64,000 nt of DNA from JAZDMK01 sp043800975 (GCA_043800975.1 JAZDMK010000325.1:8872-72871); one strand, 5' to 3'; positions 42,475 through 52,007 are shown, counted from the first letter of the stretch. Notes: generated by a model not told the origin, from the letters alone. Made by a program: numbers and translations.

Positions 42475-43287
42475 ATGAAAAAAATACCGTTCCTACTATT
42501 CGTTTTATTTTCTTGTTGTATTTTTATTTCCTGCGATAAAAATGCTACAAATCCTGCTTTTGAAGATATTCCGGTCGTTGAGGGGTATCTCTTTGAAGGA
42601 GGTTTTGTGAAAGTAAAAATCAGCCGTCAGGTTCCCTATTCATCAGAGGCTACATATTCAGAAGATGATATCAACAATTTACTTGTTTCAGTTTTAAAAA
42701 ATCAGCAAAGTTTTACGCTTGCATCTTCTGGTAACGGACTTTATTTAGATAGTACATTGAACGTTCAATTTGGAAATACCTATGAAATGCATTTTATTTT
42801 CAATGGAAAAGAAGTTATCGCAAACACAACCATTCCAACAAAGCCTGTCGGGTATACCCAATCTGTTACTGAAATAGTCATTGAGCCGATGGATACAAAC
42901 AGCATGGGTCCACCAAGTATGCCCGATCCGGTTGAATTAAACTGGACAAACAATGATGCCTCTTATTATCTTGTGGTAGTTGAGAACAAGGAGCAAAATC
43001 CGGTTCTCATTAATGAATTGGGTGATGATGAAGATGTACCTTCCCGGGTTTTTCGTAATCAGCCTACACAATTAAATACTTCAAAAGTTCAATCCAGAAA
43101 TTTTAAATACTATGGTATGCATCGCTTGATCTTGTATCATATTCATGCCGATTATGCAGCTTTATACGATGTCTCAAATACAAGTTCTCAAAATCTCAGC
43201 AACCCTTCTTCAGACATAACGAATGCTTATGGCATTTTCACGGGTCTTAATTCAGATACCCTCTATATTAATGTGAAAAGCCAATAG
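42475..43287 (+). CDS. DUF4249-like lipoprotein paired with TonB receptor 1
   Basis: 270 residues. A lipoprotein signal with lipobox ending FISC (LFSCCIFISCDKN) is followed by VVEGYLFEGGFVKVKISRQV, DINNLLVSVLKN and GNTYEMHFIFNGKEVIANTT, the beta-sandwich pattern of DUF4249 proteins. These accompany TonB receptors in Bacteroidota and are thought to sit at the outer membrane. It starts 2 nt after the receptor, so the genes are co-transcribed. Compared with the second DUF4249 gene (46060), sequence similarity is low, suggesting different cargo. Confidence 0.75.
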   Translation: MKKIPFLLFVLFSCCIFISCDKNATNPAFEDIPVVEGYLFEGGFVKVKISRQVPYSSEATYSEDDINNLLVSVLKNQQSFTLASSGNGLYLDSTLNVQFGNTYEMHFIFNGKEVIANTTIPTKPVGYTQSVTEIVIEPMDTNSMGPPSMPDPVELNWTNNDASYYLVVVENKEQNPVLINELGDDEDVPSRVFRNQPTQLNTSKVQSRNFKYYGMHRLILYHIHADYAALYDVSNTSSQNLSNPSSDITNAYGIFTGLNSDTLYINVKSQ

Positions 43288-43338
43288 TGGATACAACCTT
43301 TAATTCTTTTAAGTTTTGAATATATTAAAACTTCAAAA

Positions 43339-43599
43339 ATGGAAACGGAATTCAACGATATTTTGCAAAAACTGTTCAATCAGGAAATAACTCCTGATCA
43401 GGCTCAAAAACTGGTATTGGTTCTTTTTGTTAAAAATATTTCTCATCCACCTAATGAATTTATCGCTTTATACAAATACCGCTTTGAAGTAATCGAATCA
43501 AAATACATAGAGTGCTTGTTACGTTTGAAACGGGAATATATTGAGGGATTTAATGAAGGCAAATCTTCTGTAATGAAACTTCAGCAAAATCCCGGATAA
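43339..43599 (+). CDS. Small hypothetical protein (86 aa)
   Basis: A soluble, helical protein (METEFNDILQKLFNQEITPD, FEVIESKYIECLLRLKREYI) with no signal or membrane segment. It lies 51 nt after the DUF4249 gene and before LytTR site D, so it is probably the last gene of the receptor-1 unit. I do not recognise the family. A regulatory or adaptor role for a small cytosolic protein in a TonB operon is a guess. Confidence 0.5.
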   Translation: METEFNDILQKLFNQEITPDQAQKLVLVLFVKNISHPPNEFIALYKYRFEVIESKYIECLLRLKREYIEGFNEGKSSVMKLQQNPG

Positions 43600-43634
43600 T
43601 CTCTATCGTATATTATATTTTAATTTCGAATTCC

Positions 43635-43664
43635 CTTCCTTCACCCTTCGCTTTGTCCGCTTCA
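43635..43664 (+). promoter_or_regulatory. LytTR-type binding site D (before TonB receptor 2 and the efflux genes)
   Basis: CTTCCTTCA (43635-43643) and TCCGCTTCA (43656-43664), period 21 bp. The -7-like box GATTTTTG ends at 43707, 43 nt after the site; ATG at 43728. Confidence 0.75.
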
Positions 43665-43727
43665 CTGATATTTCAGACAGACATCATTTAATTCATTCTG
43701 ATTTTTGTAAAAAAATTTACAATCAGA

Positions 43728-46055
43728 ATGAAAAAATTTGTTGGAATTTTCGTTTGCATAATATGCCTTACTGCATTTTCTGCTCAGGCGCAAAAAAAAT
43801 TTACAATAAGCGGATATGTAAAAGATGCAAATACAGGGGAGGCACTGATCGGTGCTTCGATTATTATAAAAGAGCTTGCTGCTACTGGTACTAGTACAAA
43901 CGCATATGGCTTCTATTCAATTACAATTTCTGAAGGTAAGTATACTGTTTCTTCTCAGTTTATCGGTTATGAAACAACATCAGTACAGATCGTATTAAAA
44001 CAAAACACCAGACAGGAGTTTATCCTTATCGAAAAAGCAAGTTCCCTTACAGAAGTTATTATCTCTGGAGAAAAGAAAGAAGAGAATATTACAAATATTC
44101 AGATGGGGGTTGAAAAACTTAATGTAAAAGAAATTCAAAACATTCCGGTTTTAATGGGAGAGAAAGATATTGTAAAAATTGTTCAATTATTACCCGGTGT
44201 TAAATCAGCAGGTGAAGGTAATAGTGGATTTTATGTTCGTGGTGGTGGTGCTGATCAGAATTTAATTCTCCTTGATGAAGCAACTGTATATAATGCCTCT
44301 CATTTAATGGGATTTTTCTCTGTTTTTAATTCGGATGCCGTAAAAGATTTAACAGTCTATAAAGGAGGGCAGCCTGCTGAATACGGTGGTCGGCTTTCTT
44401 CTGTTTTGGATATAAAAATGAATGATGGTAATGATAAAAAATACCACGTTAGTGGTGGTATTGGTTTAATCTCATCCCGGCTTAATCTGGAAGGGCCAAT
44501 AGTTAAGCAAAAAGGGTCTTTTGCAATTTCTGCCAGAAGAACATATGCAGATCTTTTCCTCAAACTCTCGAACGACAGTTCTATCAGATCCGCTAAGTTG
44601 TTCTTCTATGATATGAATGCTAAAGCGAATTACAAATTCAATGATAAAAACAGAATTTTTTTATCAGGATATTTCGGGAATGATGTTTTGGGTATGGGCA
44701 ATACAATGGGTATAAACTGGGGGAACGCAACCGGTACTTTTAGATGGAACCATTTGTTTTCTGACAGGCTTTTTTCAAACACTTCTTTAATATTTAGTAA
44801 TTACACTTATAAAATTAACGTTGATATAGGTGGCAATAAAATGGATCTGATTTCCCGTATTCAGGATTATAATGTTAAACAGGATTATCAGTATTTCGTG
44901 AGTACGAAAAGTAAAATTAAATTCGGATTCAATTCAATATATCATAAAACAATTCCAGGAGAAGCCACAGCTGAAAGTAATTCCTCAATAAGTGAACTGA
45001 ATCTGAATAATAAATTTGCATGGGAAAATGCAATTTATGTTTCACATGAGTATAAACCCCTTCAAAATTTTAATTTAGAATATGGTTTGCGCTTGTCTTC
45101 ATTCAGTATACTGGGGCCTGGAGACTTTTATACATACAATGCACAAGGTGAGACTATAGATACTACAACCTACAATTCAGGTGTTTTTTTAAAAACATAC
45201 TACAATCTCGAGCCTCGTGTTTCGGCAAACTATATCATCAATAATAAAAATTCAGTTAAATTTTCCTATGGGAGAAATACACAGAATCTTCATCTGCTCT
45301 CAAATTCCACATCGGGAAGTCCCACAGATGTATGGATTCCCAGCAGTAAAATTGTAAAACCTGAAATTTCAGATCAGGTTTCTTTGGGTTATTTCAGAAA
45401 TTTCAAGGAAAACACATATGAGTTTTCAACAGAAGTATATTATAAAAACCTCCAAAATCAGATTGATTATAAAGACGGGGCAGAAACAATGTTTAATAAT
45501 AAAGTTGAATCGCAACTCCTTTTCGGTGTTGGAAGAGCTTATGGTGTAGAATTCTTTTTGAAAAAGAAATATGGCCGTTTTAATGGATGGATTGGTTACA
45601 CATTGTCCCGCTCCGAAAAGAAAATTAACGAAATCAACAATGGAGAATACTATACGGCAAAGCAGGACAGAACTCATGATATTGCCATTGTTGGAATTTA
45701 TGAACTGACAAAAAAACTGACGGTTTCCGCCTCATGGGTTTACTATACAGGAAATGCTGTGACTTTTCCCAGTGGTAAGTATGAAGTTGCAGGGCAGGTT
45801 CTTAACTATTATACTGAACGCAATGGATATCGTATGCCCGATTACCACCGTCTGGACATTGGTGTTACATGGCAACGTAAGAAAACAGAAAAATTTGAAT
45901 CCAGTTGGAACTTCTCTTTATACAATGCCTACGGGCGTGAAAATGCATATTCTATTACTTTCCAACAGGACCCCATTGATCCAACAAAAACACAGGCAGT
46001 TCAAACAACATTGTTTCAATGGGTTCCTTCATTTACCTACAACTTTAAATTCTAA
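43728..46055 (+). CDS. TonB-dependent receptor 2 (no STN domain)
   Basis: 775 residues. Signal peptide ending SAQAQ; a CarboxypepD_reg-like domain at about 22-110 (ISGYVKDANTGEALIGASII); a plug (MGEKDIVKIVQLLPGVKSAG, YVRGGGADQNLILLDEA, KGGQPAEYGGRLSSVLDI); and a beta-barrel ending in F (FTYNFKF), as expected for insertion by BAM. It is closely related in layout to receptor 1 but lacks the STN domain. It is the first gene of a run of seven same-strand genes: DUF4249, a small winged-helix-like protein, TolC, HlyD and MacB-type genes. Import or release of the same compound by the receptor and pump is a reasonable but untested idea. Confidence 0.9.
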   Translation: MKKFVGIFVCIICLTAFSAQAQKKFTISGYVKDANTGEALIGASIIIKELAATGTSTNAYGFYSITISEGKYTVSSQFIGYETTSVQIVLKQNTRQEFILIEKASSLTEVIISGEKKEENITNIQMGVEKLNVKEIQNIPVLMGEKDIVKIVQLLPGVKSAGEGNSGFYVRGGGADQNLILLDEATVYNASHLMGFFSVFNSDAVKDLTVYKGGQPAEYGGRLSSVLDIKMNDGNDKKYHVSGGIGLISSRLNLEGPIVKQKGSFAISARRTYADLFLKLSNDSSIRSAKLFFYDMNAKANYKFNDKNRIFLSGYFGNDVLGMGNTMGINWGNATGTFRWNHLFSDRLFSNTSLIFSNYTYKINVDIGGNKMDLISRIQDYNVKQDYQYFVSTKSKIKFGFNSIYHKTIPGEATAESNSSISELNLNNKFAWENAIYVSHEYKPLQNFNLEYGLRLSSFSILGPGDFYTYNAQGETIDTTTYNSGVFLKTYYNLEPRVSANYIINNKNSVKFSYGRNTQNLHLLSNSTSGSPTDVWIPSSKIVKPEISDQVSLGYFRNFKENTYEFSTEVYYKNLQNQIDYKDGAETMFNNKVESQLLFGVGRAYGVEFFLKKKYGRFNGWIGYTLSRSEKKINEINNGEYYTAKQDRTHDIAIVGIYELTKKLTVSASWVYYTGNAVTFPSGKYEVAGQVLNYYTERNGYRMPDYHRLDIGVTWQRKKTEKFESSWNFSLYNAYGRENAYSITFQQDPIDPTKTQAVQTTLFQWVPSFTYNFKF

Positions 46056-46059
46056 TCCT

Positions 46060-46896
46060 ATGAAAAATACCAAAGCCGGAAAACCAATTTTCTCATCAAT
46101 AAAACTTATTCTTCTTTTTGTGAATTTTTGTTTATTGATATTTTCATCCTGCAAAAAAGTCATAGATGTTAACCTAAATGACTCTGATCCAAAAATTGTA
46201 ATTGAAGCTGAAATTTTCGATTCATCTAATTGTACTGTTAAACTAACCCAATCGGTAAATTTTGATGAACCTAACATTTTTCCACCCATCACGGATGCAA
46301 TTATAACGATTAGTGATAATGTGGGCCATTCTGAAATCCTGTGTCAAACTTCGCCTGGGTTATACTCTTCTTCTGCTTTGATGGGTATTCCTGGCAGAGA
46401 GTACATTCTTAATGTAACTATTGGAGGCAATAGCTATTCGGCAACTTCTTCGATGCCTTACCCTGTTGAAATCGACACTATTGCTTTCGAGAGCATTGGT
46501 GCTTTTGGTAATAGTACACAAATGGCCAATATTTCATTTCTCGATCCTGCTGGTGTAAAAAATTACTATCATTTCATTGAGGTAGTAAACGGAAATATTC
46601 AGACACCTATATTTATTTATGAAGATCGTTTTGATGATGGAAAACCAATATCAACCACATTACTAAATGATCCTGGTCAGGGAGGTGATAACAGTGATAT
46701 ATCATCTGGTGATACTGTATTGGTACTTCTTCAATGTACTGATAAAGGTGTGTATGAATATCTTTCAACACTTAGTCAATCTGGTAGTGGAATGCAATCA
46801 TCCACACCAGCAAACCCAAAATCTAATTTTAGCAATGGGGCTTTGGGTTTCTTTAACGCATGTTCAGTCCGTAAATTTTCAATCGTGGTTCCCTGA
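46060..46896 (+). CDS. DUF4249-like lipoprotein paired with TonB receptor 2
   Basis: 278 residues from ATG 46060, 4 nt after the receptor; a longer frame from 45772 overlaps the receptor in another phase and lacks a signal peptide. Lipobox IFSSC (LIFSSCKKVIDVNLNDSDPK), followed by the DUF4249 pattern IVIEAEIFDSSNCTVKLTQS, ITDAIITISDNVGH, and GREYILNVTIGGNSYSATSS. It probably acts with the receptor at the outer membrane. Confidence 0.8.
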   Translation: MKNTKAGKPIFSSIKLILLFVNFCLLIFSSCKKVIDVNLNDSDPKIVIEAEIFDSSNCTVKLTQSVNFDEPNIFPPITDAIITISDNVGHSEILCQTSPGLYSSSALMGIPGREYILNVTIGGNSYSATSSMPYPVEIDTIAFESIGAFGNSTQMANISFLDPAGVKNYYHFIEVVNGNIQTPIFIYEDRFDDGKPISTTLLNDPGQGGDNSDISSGDTVLVLLQCTDKGVYEYLSTLSQSGSGMQSSTPANPKSNFSNGALGFFNACSVRKFSIVVP

Positions 46897-46943
46897 ATAA
46901 TCTGTCTAAGTTTTCTTGCGGAACAACAATAAAAAAGAATCTA

Positions 46944-47207
46944 ATGAATAACGAATTAACACCGATCACAATAATCCATAGTTCCGGAATACTGTTAAAA
47001 ATCCTTCTTCAGTCTCAATCAAAAGAAATGAACTTCAGAGAACTGCAGTCAGAATCCAATCTGGATAACATGTGTTTTCACATGTCAATTGGATATTTGT
47101 TCAATGAAGGATCCATAATTTTTTTTGAAGTGGAAGATGATTTAAGAATTCGATTATTGAAAACATCGGAGGAGTTAACTAAAAACAAATCCCAATGTCA
47201 GTTCTGA
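46944..47207 (+). CDS. Small winged-helix-like protein
   Basis: 87 residues. SGILLKILLQSQSKEMNFRE, LQSESNLDNMCFHMSIGYLF and EGSIIFFEVEDDLRIRLL have the helix-helix-helix-wing order of a minimal winged-helix domain, resembling the small DUF2582-type HTH proteins of Bacteroidota. It has no signal peptide. It is between the DUF4249 and TolC genes with gaps of 47 and 27 nt. It may be a local regulator of the efflux genes or a DNA-binding adaptor; no target is evident. Confidence 0.5.
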   Translation: MNNELTPITIIHSSGILLKILLQSQSKEMNFRELQSESNLDNMCFHMSIGYLFNEGSIIFFEVEDDLRIRLLKTSEELTKNKSQCQF

Positions 47208-47234
47208 AAAATCAATTATTAATCCGTATTCACA

Positions 47235-48665
47235 ATGAATTCTAAAATGAAAATCAATACAAGGCTTACACTTTTTTTAATCATAACACTGCTATTTACA
47301 CATTCTTCCCGGGCACAAAACTGGAACCTGAAACAATGTGTTGACACAGCATTAAAAAATAATACCAGTGTTCAACTGTCAGCAAATACGATAGATTTAA
47401 ATAATATTTCACTCAGGCAAAGTAAAGATAACTTGTTCCCGAATCTGAACGCCAGTGCCGGAGAAACCTTTAGTCCAGTGCTAATTTCGGATGGAAATCA
47501 AACCGATAATTCCTGGAGTAATAATCTTTCTTTGAACTCGTCCTTTACTATTTTCAATGGATTTCAAAACCGAAATACAGTTAAACAAAATCAAATCGAT
47601 TATGATGCATCAAAGTATGACCTTGAAAGTATAAAAAACGAAATCATATTAAATGTTATTGAAGCTTATCTTCAGGTTCTGTATAACGAAGAACAGTTAA
47701 AAAATGCAAAAAATACAGTTGATGCTTCTCTGTCACAACTTGAAAATGCTAAAAATTTTGTTTCTGTCGGAAAAAAGACCGAAAGCGATCTGTTGCAGAT
47801 AAAATCACAATTAGCCAGCGACAATCTTTCACTTGCCAATGCAATGGGTCAACTGAAATCAGCAAAGCTGAATCTGCAGCAAATAATGAACATTCCCGCT
47901 TCAGAATTATTTGAAATCGATTATCCTCGCTACACTCTACCATTGATGAAAGATTCGGTTCGTATAGATGAAATTTACAAAATGGCATTAGCCAAACAAC
48001 CGGTCATTAAATCGTATCAATTAAAAACCGAAAGTGCAAAATACGGAATTGAAATTGCTAAAGGCGGGCTGCTTCCCAGATTATCTTTCAATACTAGCGT
48101 GCTGACCAGCTACTCAAGCCTGGCAAAATTATCAACGCTTGATTATCAGAACAGCATTCAGGAAATCGGTTATTTGCAAAGCAATCCTGCAGAAATGGTA
48201 ATGGGAAATGTGTCAAACCCGGTATACACATACTCAAACTATTCCTATGGTAAACAATTTAAAGACAATTTTGGGCTTTCATTTTCATTGTCGCTTTCGG
48301 TTCCGATTTTTAACAACCACAATACGAAAAACAATATCTCGATTCAAAAAATCAATTTTCGCAATGCCCTGTTAAATGAGCAAAATATTCAAAGCGACTT
48401 AAGGAAAAAAATTGAACAGTCTTGTATTGATGTTGAAAATTCATATTCAAAATTTATTGCTGCTGGTGAACAGGTAAATGCGAGTGCAGCATCCTATCAA
48501 AATTCAATAACAAAATATTATAACGGGATGATGAGCCTGTCAGATTTATTTCTTGATAAAAACAAAAATACCAAAGCTCAGTCAGAGCTTATTCAGGCAA
48601 AATATCAGCTGATTTACGATCTGAAAATACTGGATTATTACAAAGGAATACCCATAACACTTTAA
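47235..48665 (+). CDS. TolC-family outer-membrane efflux protein
   Basis: 476 residues; the start may also be the Met four codons later. Signal peptide ending SSRAQ. Typical TolC layout with two similar halves: QLSANTIDLNNISLRQSKDN and then LFPNLNASAGETF, QLENAKNFVSVGKKTESDLL (periplasmic helical barrel), and the second half LSFSLSLSVPIFNNHNTKNN and KFIAAGEQVNASAASYQNSI. It forms the outer-membrane exit duct for the pump encoded by the next three genes (12-nt gap to the adaptor). Confidence 0.9.
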   Translation: MNSKMKINTRLTLFLIITLLFTHSSRAQNWNLKQCVDTALKNNTSVQLSANTIDLNNISLRQSKDNLFPNLNASAGETFSPVLISDGNQTDNSWSNNLSLNSSFTIFNGFQNRNTVKQNQIDYDASKYDLESIKNEIILNVIEAYLQVLYNEEQLKNAKNTVDASLSQLENAKNFVSVGKKTESDLLQIKSQLASDNLSLANAMGQLKSAKLNLQQIMNIPASELFEIDYPRYTLPLMKDSVRIDEIYKMALAKQPVIKSYQLKTESAKYGIEIAKGGLLPRLSFNTSVLTSYSSLAKLSTLDYQNSIQEIGYLQSNPAEMVMGNVSNPVYTYSNYSYGKQFKDNFGLSFSLSLSVPIFNNHNTKNNISIQKINFRNALLNEQNIQSDLRKKIEQSCIDVENSYSKFIAAGEQVNASAASYQNSITKYYNGMMSLSDLFLDKNKNTKAQSELIQAKYQLIYDLKILDYYKGIPITL

Positions 48666-48676
48666 TTCAAACAACC

Positions 48677-49849
48677 ATGAAAAAATTATTTATTTCAACA
48701 GCTGTCATATTGGTGCTGGTGCTTATATATTTCCTTTTCTTTCGAAACAAAGCAAAAGAAAAAGTAGAATACGAATATGCTGAAATCACCAAAGGCAACA
48801 TAGTTCACGTAATCACAGCAACGGGTACATTAAACGCTTCAAGAACCATCGATGTGGGTACTCAGGTCTCCGGGATTGTTTCAGAAGTATATGTCGATTA
48901 CAATGATGTAGTTGTAAAAGGGCAGGTGATTGCACGCATTGATACGGCTTCCTTAGCCACTGCGGTCATGGAACAGGAGGCAAATATGCTGAAAGCAAAC
49001 GCACAGTTTGTTCAGAAAGAAAAAGAATACCTGAGGTATGTTGTTTTAATTGGTCAGAAGTCAATATCTCAAAGCGATTTCGATCTGGTGAAAGCTGAAT
49101 ACATTTCTGCTCAAAGCACGTTGAAATCGGCACAGGCACAGCTGAAAAAGGCTAAGTCAAATCTTAAATATGCTACCATTACAGCTCCAATAAGTGGTAT
49201 TGTAATTTCAAGAAATGTAAATGTAGGCCAAACGGTGGCAGCCAGTTTCTCAACGCCTACTCTTTTTACGATTGCCAACGACCTTAGCAAAATGCAGCTG
49301 CAGGCTAAAATCGATGAGGCAGATATCGGGTACATTAAAAAAGGTCAACAGGTTTCATTTACTGTTGATGCCTATCCCGATGAAAAGTTTCTGGGAACGG
49401 TTGAGCAAATCCGCTTGCAGCCGACTACAAATCAAAATGTAGTAACATACAGTGTAATTATCGATGCACCGAACCCTGATTTGAAACTGCTCCCGGGCAT
49501 GAGTGCGAACCTTTCGGTCAGTGTCGAAGAACATAAAGATGTATTAACGGTTCCGTTGGCTTCTGTTTTCTTCAATCCCGATGAAAGCAAACCAAATGTA
49601 AATGTGATGGGCAGTTCAACAATCTGGTTGGTTTGTAAAGAGCAGAGTGGAAATGCCCAACAGTTCAACGGTGTTTTCATGAAGCCTGTTGCTGTGATTA
49701 AAGGTCTCGACAATGGTTCAATGGTTGAAATTTCCGGAAAAGAAATAAAGATAGGTGACAAAGTAGTACTCGGTAAAAAAGATGTAGTATCCGAACAAAA
49801 GAAAGGGCTATTGAATCCCCCCAAAGGAGGCCCGCCCAAAATGGATTAA
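48677..49849 (+). CDS. Periplasmic adaptor (membrane-fusion) protein, HlyD/MacA type
   Basis: 390 residues. One N-terminal membrane helix (LFISTAVILVLVLIYFLFF); a barrel-sandwich with GTLNASRTIDVGTQVSGIVS and, beyond a helical hairpin (LKANAQFVQKEKEYLRYVVL), the second half ATITAPISGIVISRNVNVGQ; then beta-barrel and membrane-proximal domains (GTVEQIRLQPTTNQNVVTY, LPGMSANLSVSVEEHKDVL). It connects the MacB-type ABC transporter to TolC. The tail is Pro/Lys-rich. Confidence 0.9.
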   Translation: MKKLFISTAVILVLVLIYFLFFRNKAKEKVEYEYAEITKGNIVHVITATGTLNASRTIDVGTQVSGIVSEVYVDYNDVVVKGQVIARIDTASLATAVMEQEANMLKANAQFVQKEKEYLRYVVLIGQKSISQSDFDLVKAEYISAQSTLKSAQAQLKKAKSNLKYATITAPISGIVISRNVNVGQTVAASFSTPTLFTIANDLSKMQLQAKIDEADIGYIKKGQQVSFTVDAYPDEKFLGTVEQIRLQPTTNQNVVTYSVIIDAPNPDLKLLPGMSANLSVSVEEHKDVLTVPLASVFFNPDESKPNVNVMGSSTIWLVCKEQSGNAQQFNGVFMKPVAVIKGLDNGSMVEISGKEIKIGDKVVLGKKDVVSEQKKGLLNPPKGGPPKMD

Positions 49850-49868
49850 TTAAAATTTAATTTTCAAA

Positions 49869-50636
49869 ATGCAAACTTCAAATACAGAGCTACTACAATT
49901 TAAGGACATCTGGAAAACATACCAGATCGGTGATACAATATTGCATGCCCTGCGGGGAATCAATCTGACAATCGTTAAGGGTGAATTTACTGCTATCATG
50001 GGCGCATCCGGTTCGGGCAAATCAACCTTGATGAATCTTTTAGGTTGTATGGATCGACCGACTAAGGGAAAATATTTTTTTCTGAATGAAGATACCACAA
50101 TACAAAATAACAAACAGCATGCAAAGCTGAGAAGAGAAAATTTCGGATTTGTCTTTCAATCTTACAATCTTTTATCCCGCACCTCTGTTTTTGAAAATGT
50201 GGAGTTGCCTTGTTTATACAGCTCAAAGCACAACAAAAAGAAAAGGAAGGAAATTGTATTAAATGCCCTCGAACAAGTAGGGTTAAGCGATCGGTTCAAA
50301 AGTAAATCCAACCTGCTCTCCGGGGGGCAGCAGCAGCGCGTGGCTATTGCCAGAGCGATTGTAAACAATCCACACGTGATTTTTGCTGACGAACCAACGG
50401 GCAACCTTGATACAAGAACAAGCTATGAAATCATTTCCATTTTTCAGAAACTGAATCAGCAGGGTACAACAATCATTCTTGTAACACATGAACCCGATAT
50501 TGCCGATTTTGCAAATCGTAAAATTGTTTTTAAGGATGGCAAAATTATTTCCGACACACAGAATATTAATCCTAAAAATGCACAGGAAGAATTTGAAAAA
50601 CTTCCTCTGATTGACGAAACCCCTGATATGCTATGA
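49869..50636 (+). CDS. ABC transporter ATP-binding protein, MacB/LolD type
   Basis: 255 residues. Walker [22 protein letters not shown]-loop [12 protein letters not shown], signature [16 protein letters not shown], Walker [14 protein letters not shown] and H-loop [12 protein letters not shown] are all intact. A ~15-residue insertion follows the Q-loop region ([20 protein letters not shown]). It overlaps the permease gene by 4 bp. It powers export of the pump's substrate, which in MacB systems can be antibiotics, peptides or lipoprotein-like molecules. Confidence 0.93.
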   Translation: MQTSNTELLQFKDIWKTYQIGDTILHALRGINLTIVKGEFTAIMGASGSGKSTLMNLLGCMDRPTKGKYFFLNEDTTIQNNKQHAKLRRENFGFVFQSYNLLSRTSVFENVELPCLYSSKHNKKKRKEIVLNALEQVGLSDRFKSKSNLLSGGQQQRVAIARAIVNNPHVIFADEPTGNLDTRTSYEIISIFQKLNQQGTTIILVTHEPDIADFANRKIVFKDGKIISDTQNINPKNAQEEFEKLPLIDETPDML

Positions 50637-51853
50637 ACTTCCTCAACCTGATTTTATCTGCATTCAAATCGCTTCGGAAAAATAAATTCCGTACATTCCT
50701 TACCATGCTTGGTATAATCATCGGTGTGTCCGCTGTTATTATTATGCAATCCATTGGAAAGGGAACTGAAGCAGATATTAATTCCAGAATCGCAAGTCTG
50801 GGAACAAACCTGATCATGATTAGTCCTGCTGCTACAAACGCTCAGGGTGTAAAAATGGATGCAGGTTCTCAGCAAAGCCTGAAAATTGAGGATGTGGATA
50901 TGATCAAACGATACAGTCCCTCAACAAAATTTATTTCTCCCGTTATTCGTTCATCAGCTCAATTAAAATATGCCTCCAAAAATTGCAGAAGCAGCATCAT
51001 GGGCGTTTCTCAGGATTATCTTCAGATTCGCGATATTAAACTTGTCAGCGGAGCTCCCTTCACTTCCGATGATATAAAAAAATCATCCAAAGTTTGTATG
51101 ATCGGGAAGACTGTGAAAACAAACTTATTCGCATCCGATGAAAATCCACTGGGTAAAATTATTCGTGTAGGCTCTGTTCCATTTACTATAATTGGTGTAT
51201 TGAAGGACAAGGGTCAGAGCGGCTTCGGACAGGATCAGGATGATATTGTCATTGCACCCTACACAAGTGTTCAAAACAGAATCACAGGATCAGAATATCT
51301 CCAGCAAATCTATGTTTCTGCACTCAACGATACGTATGTTACTCGGGCTGTTCTGGAAATTTCTTCCTGCCTTCGTATCAGTCATAGGCTTCCCATGGGT
51401 TCGGAAGATGATTTTACGATCAGCACCCAGTCCGAAATTATGGAAACTGCCAAAAGTATTACAGGCACAATTACTTTACTTTTAGCCAGCATTGCAGCCA
51501 TATCTCTTCTGGTAGGTGGCATTGGTATTATGAACATCATGTTTGTTTCTGTCACGGAACGTACACGTGAAATCGGTGTGCGGCTTGCCATTGGTGCCAC
51601 ATCTTTCGATGTAATGATGCAATTTCTGATCGAGGCTATTGTTCTTACTATTACTGCTGGTTTTCTCGGTATAGTATTCGGAGTACTTTTATCAAATCTG
51701 GTATCCGCAGCCGCTGGTATAAGTACCATCATTACTACATCATCTATTCTGTTATCATTCTTTGTAAGTTCAATCATCGGAATCTTCTTCGGCTGGTATC
51801 CCGCACGAAAAGCATCAAAGCTCAATCCGATTGAAGCACTCAGGTATGAGTAA
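50633..51853 (+). CDS. ABC transporter permease, MacB/FtsX type
   Basis: 406 residues. An N-terminal membrane helix in KFRTFLTMLGIIIGVSAVII, a ~220-residue periplasmic MacB_PCD domain, and three C-terminal helices (LLLASIAAISLLVGGIGIMN, IEAIVLTITAGFLGIVFGV, SSILLSFFVSSIIGIFFGWY) ending with the typical PARKASKLNPIEALRYE. It is a mechanotransmission-type transporter working with the ATPase, adaptor and TolC encoded just upstream. Last gene of the run beginning at 43728. Confidence 0.92.
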   Translation: MNFLNLILSAFKSLRKNKFRTFLTMLGIIIGVSAVIIMQSIGKGTEADINSRIASLGTNLIMISPAATNAQGVKMDAGSQQSLKIEDVDMIKRYSPSTKFISPVIRSSAQLKYASKNCRSSIMGVSQDYLQIRDIKLVSGAPFTSDDIKKSSKVCMIGKTVKTNLFASDENPLGKIIRVGSVPFTIIGVLKDKGQSGFGQDQDDIVIAPYTSVQNRITGSEYLQQIYVSALNDTYVTRAVLEISSCLRISHRLPMGSEDDFTISTQSEIMETAKSITGTITLLLASIAAISLLVGGIGIMNIMFVSVTERTREIGVRLAIGATSFDVMMQFLIEAIVLTITAGFLGIVFGVLLSNLVSAAAGISTIITTSSILLSFFVSSIIGIFFGWYPARKASKLNPIEALRYE

Positions 51854-51936
51854 AGTTGTAAATAACCGAAAAAGTTATACAAATCCGGTTCTTAAATAAT
51901 TATTAGTTGATTCCTTTTAATTGGATTTATTTTAAA

Positions 51937-52007
51937 GTGATCCGGGTTGTCTGAGTTTGTTTTTACAAACCAAAGAACAAATTAAACAAATGACTTCCCC
52001 GGATCAC
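51937..52007. repeat. 71-bp element with perfect 10-bp terminal inverted repeats
   Basis: GTGATCCGGG (51937-51946) and CCCGGATCAC (51998-52007) are perfect inverted repeats; the interior holds a second perfect hairpin, GTTTGT-tttt-ACAAAC (51955-51970). It lies about 85 nt downstream of the efflux operon and could be a weak transcription end, a structured RNA, or a small mobile element. The gap 51854-52460 has no convincing gene. Confidence 0.6.

Noticed and set aside
45772..46059. Long N-terminal extension of the second DUF4249 gene
   Set aside because: It overlaps the TonB receptor in a different frame, while ATG 46060 gives a proper lipoprotein signal.
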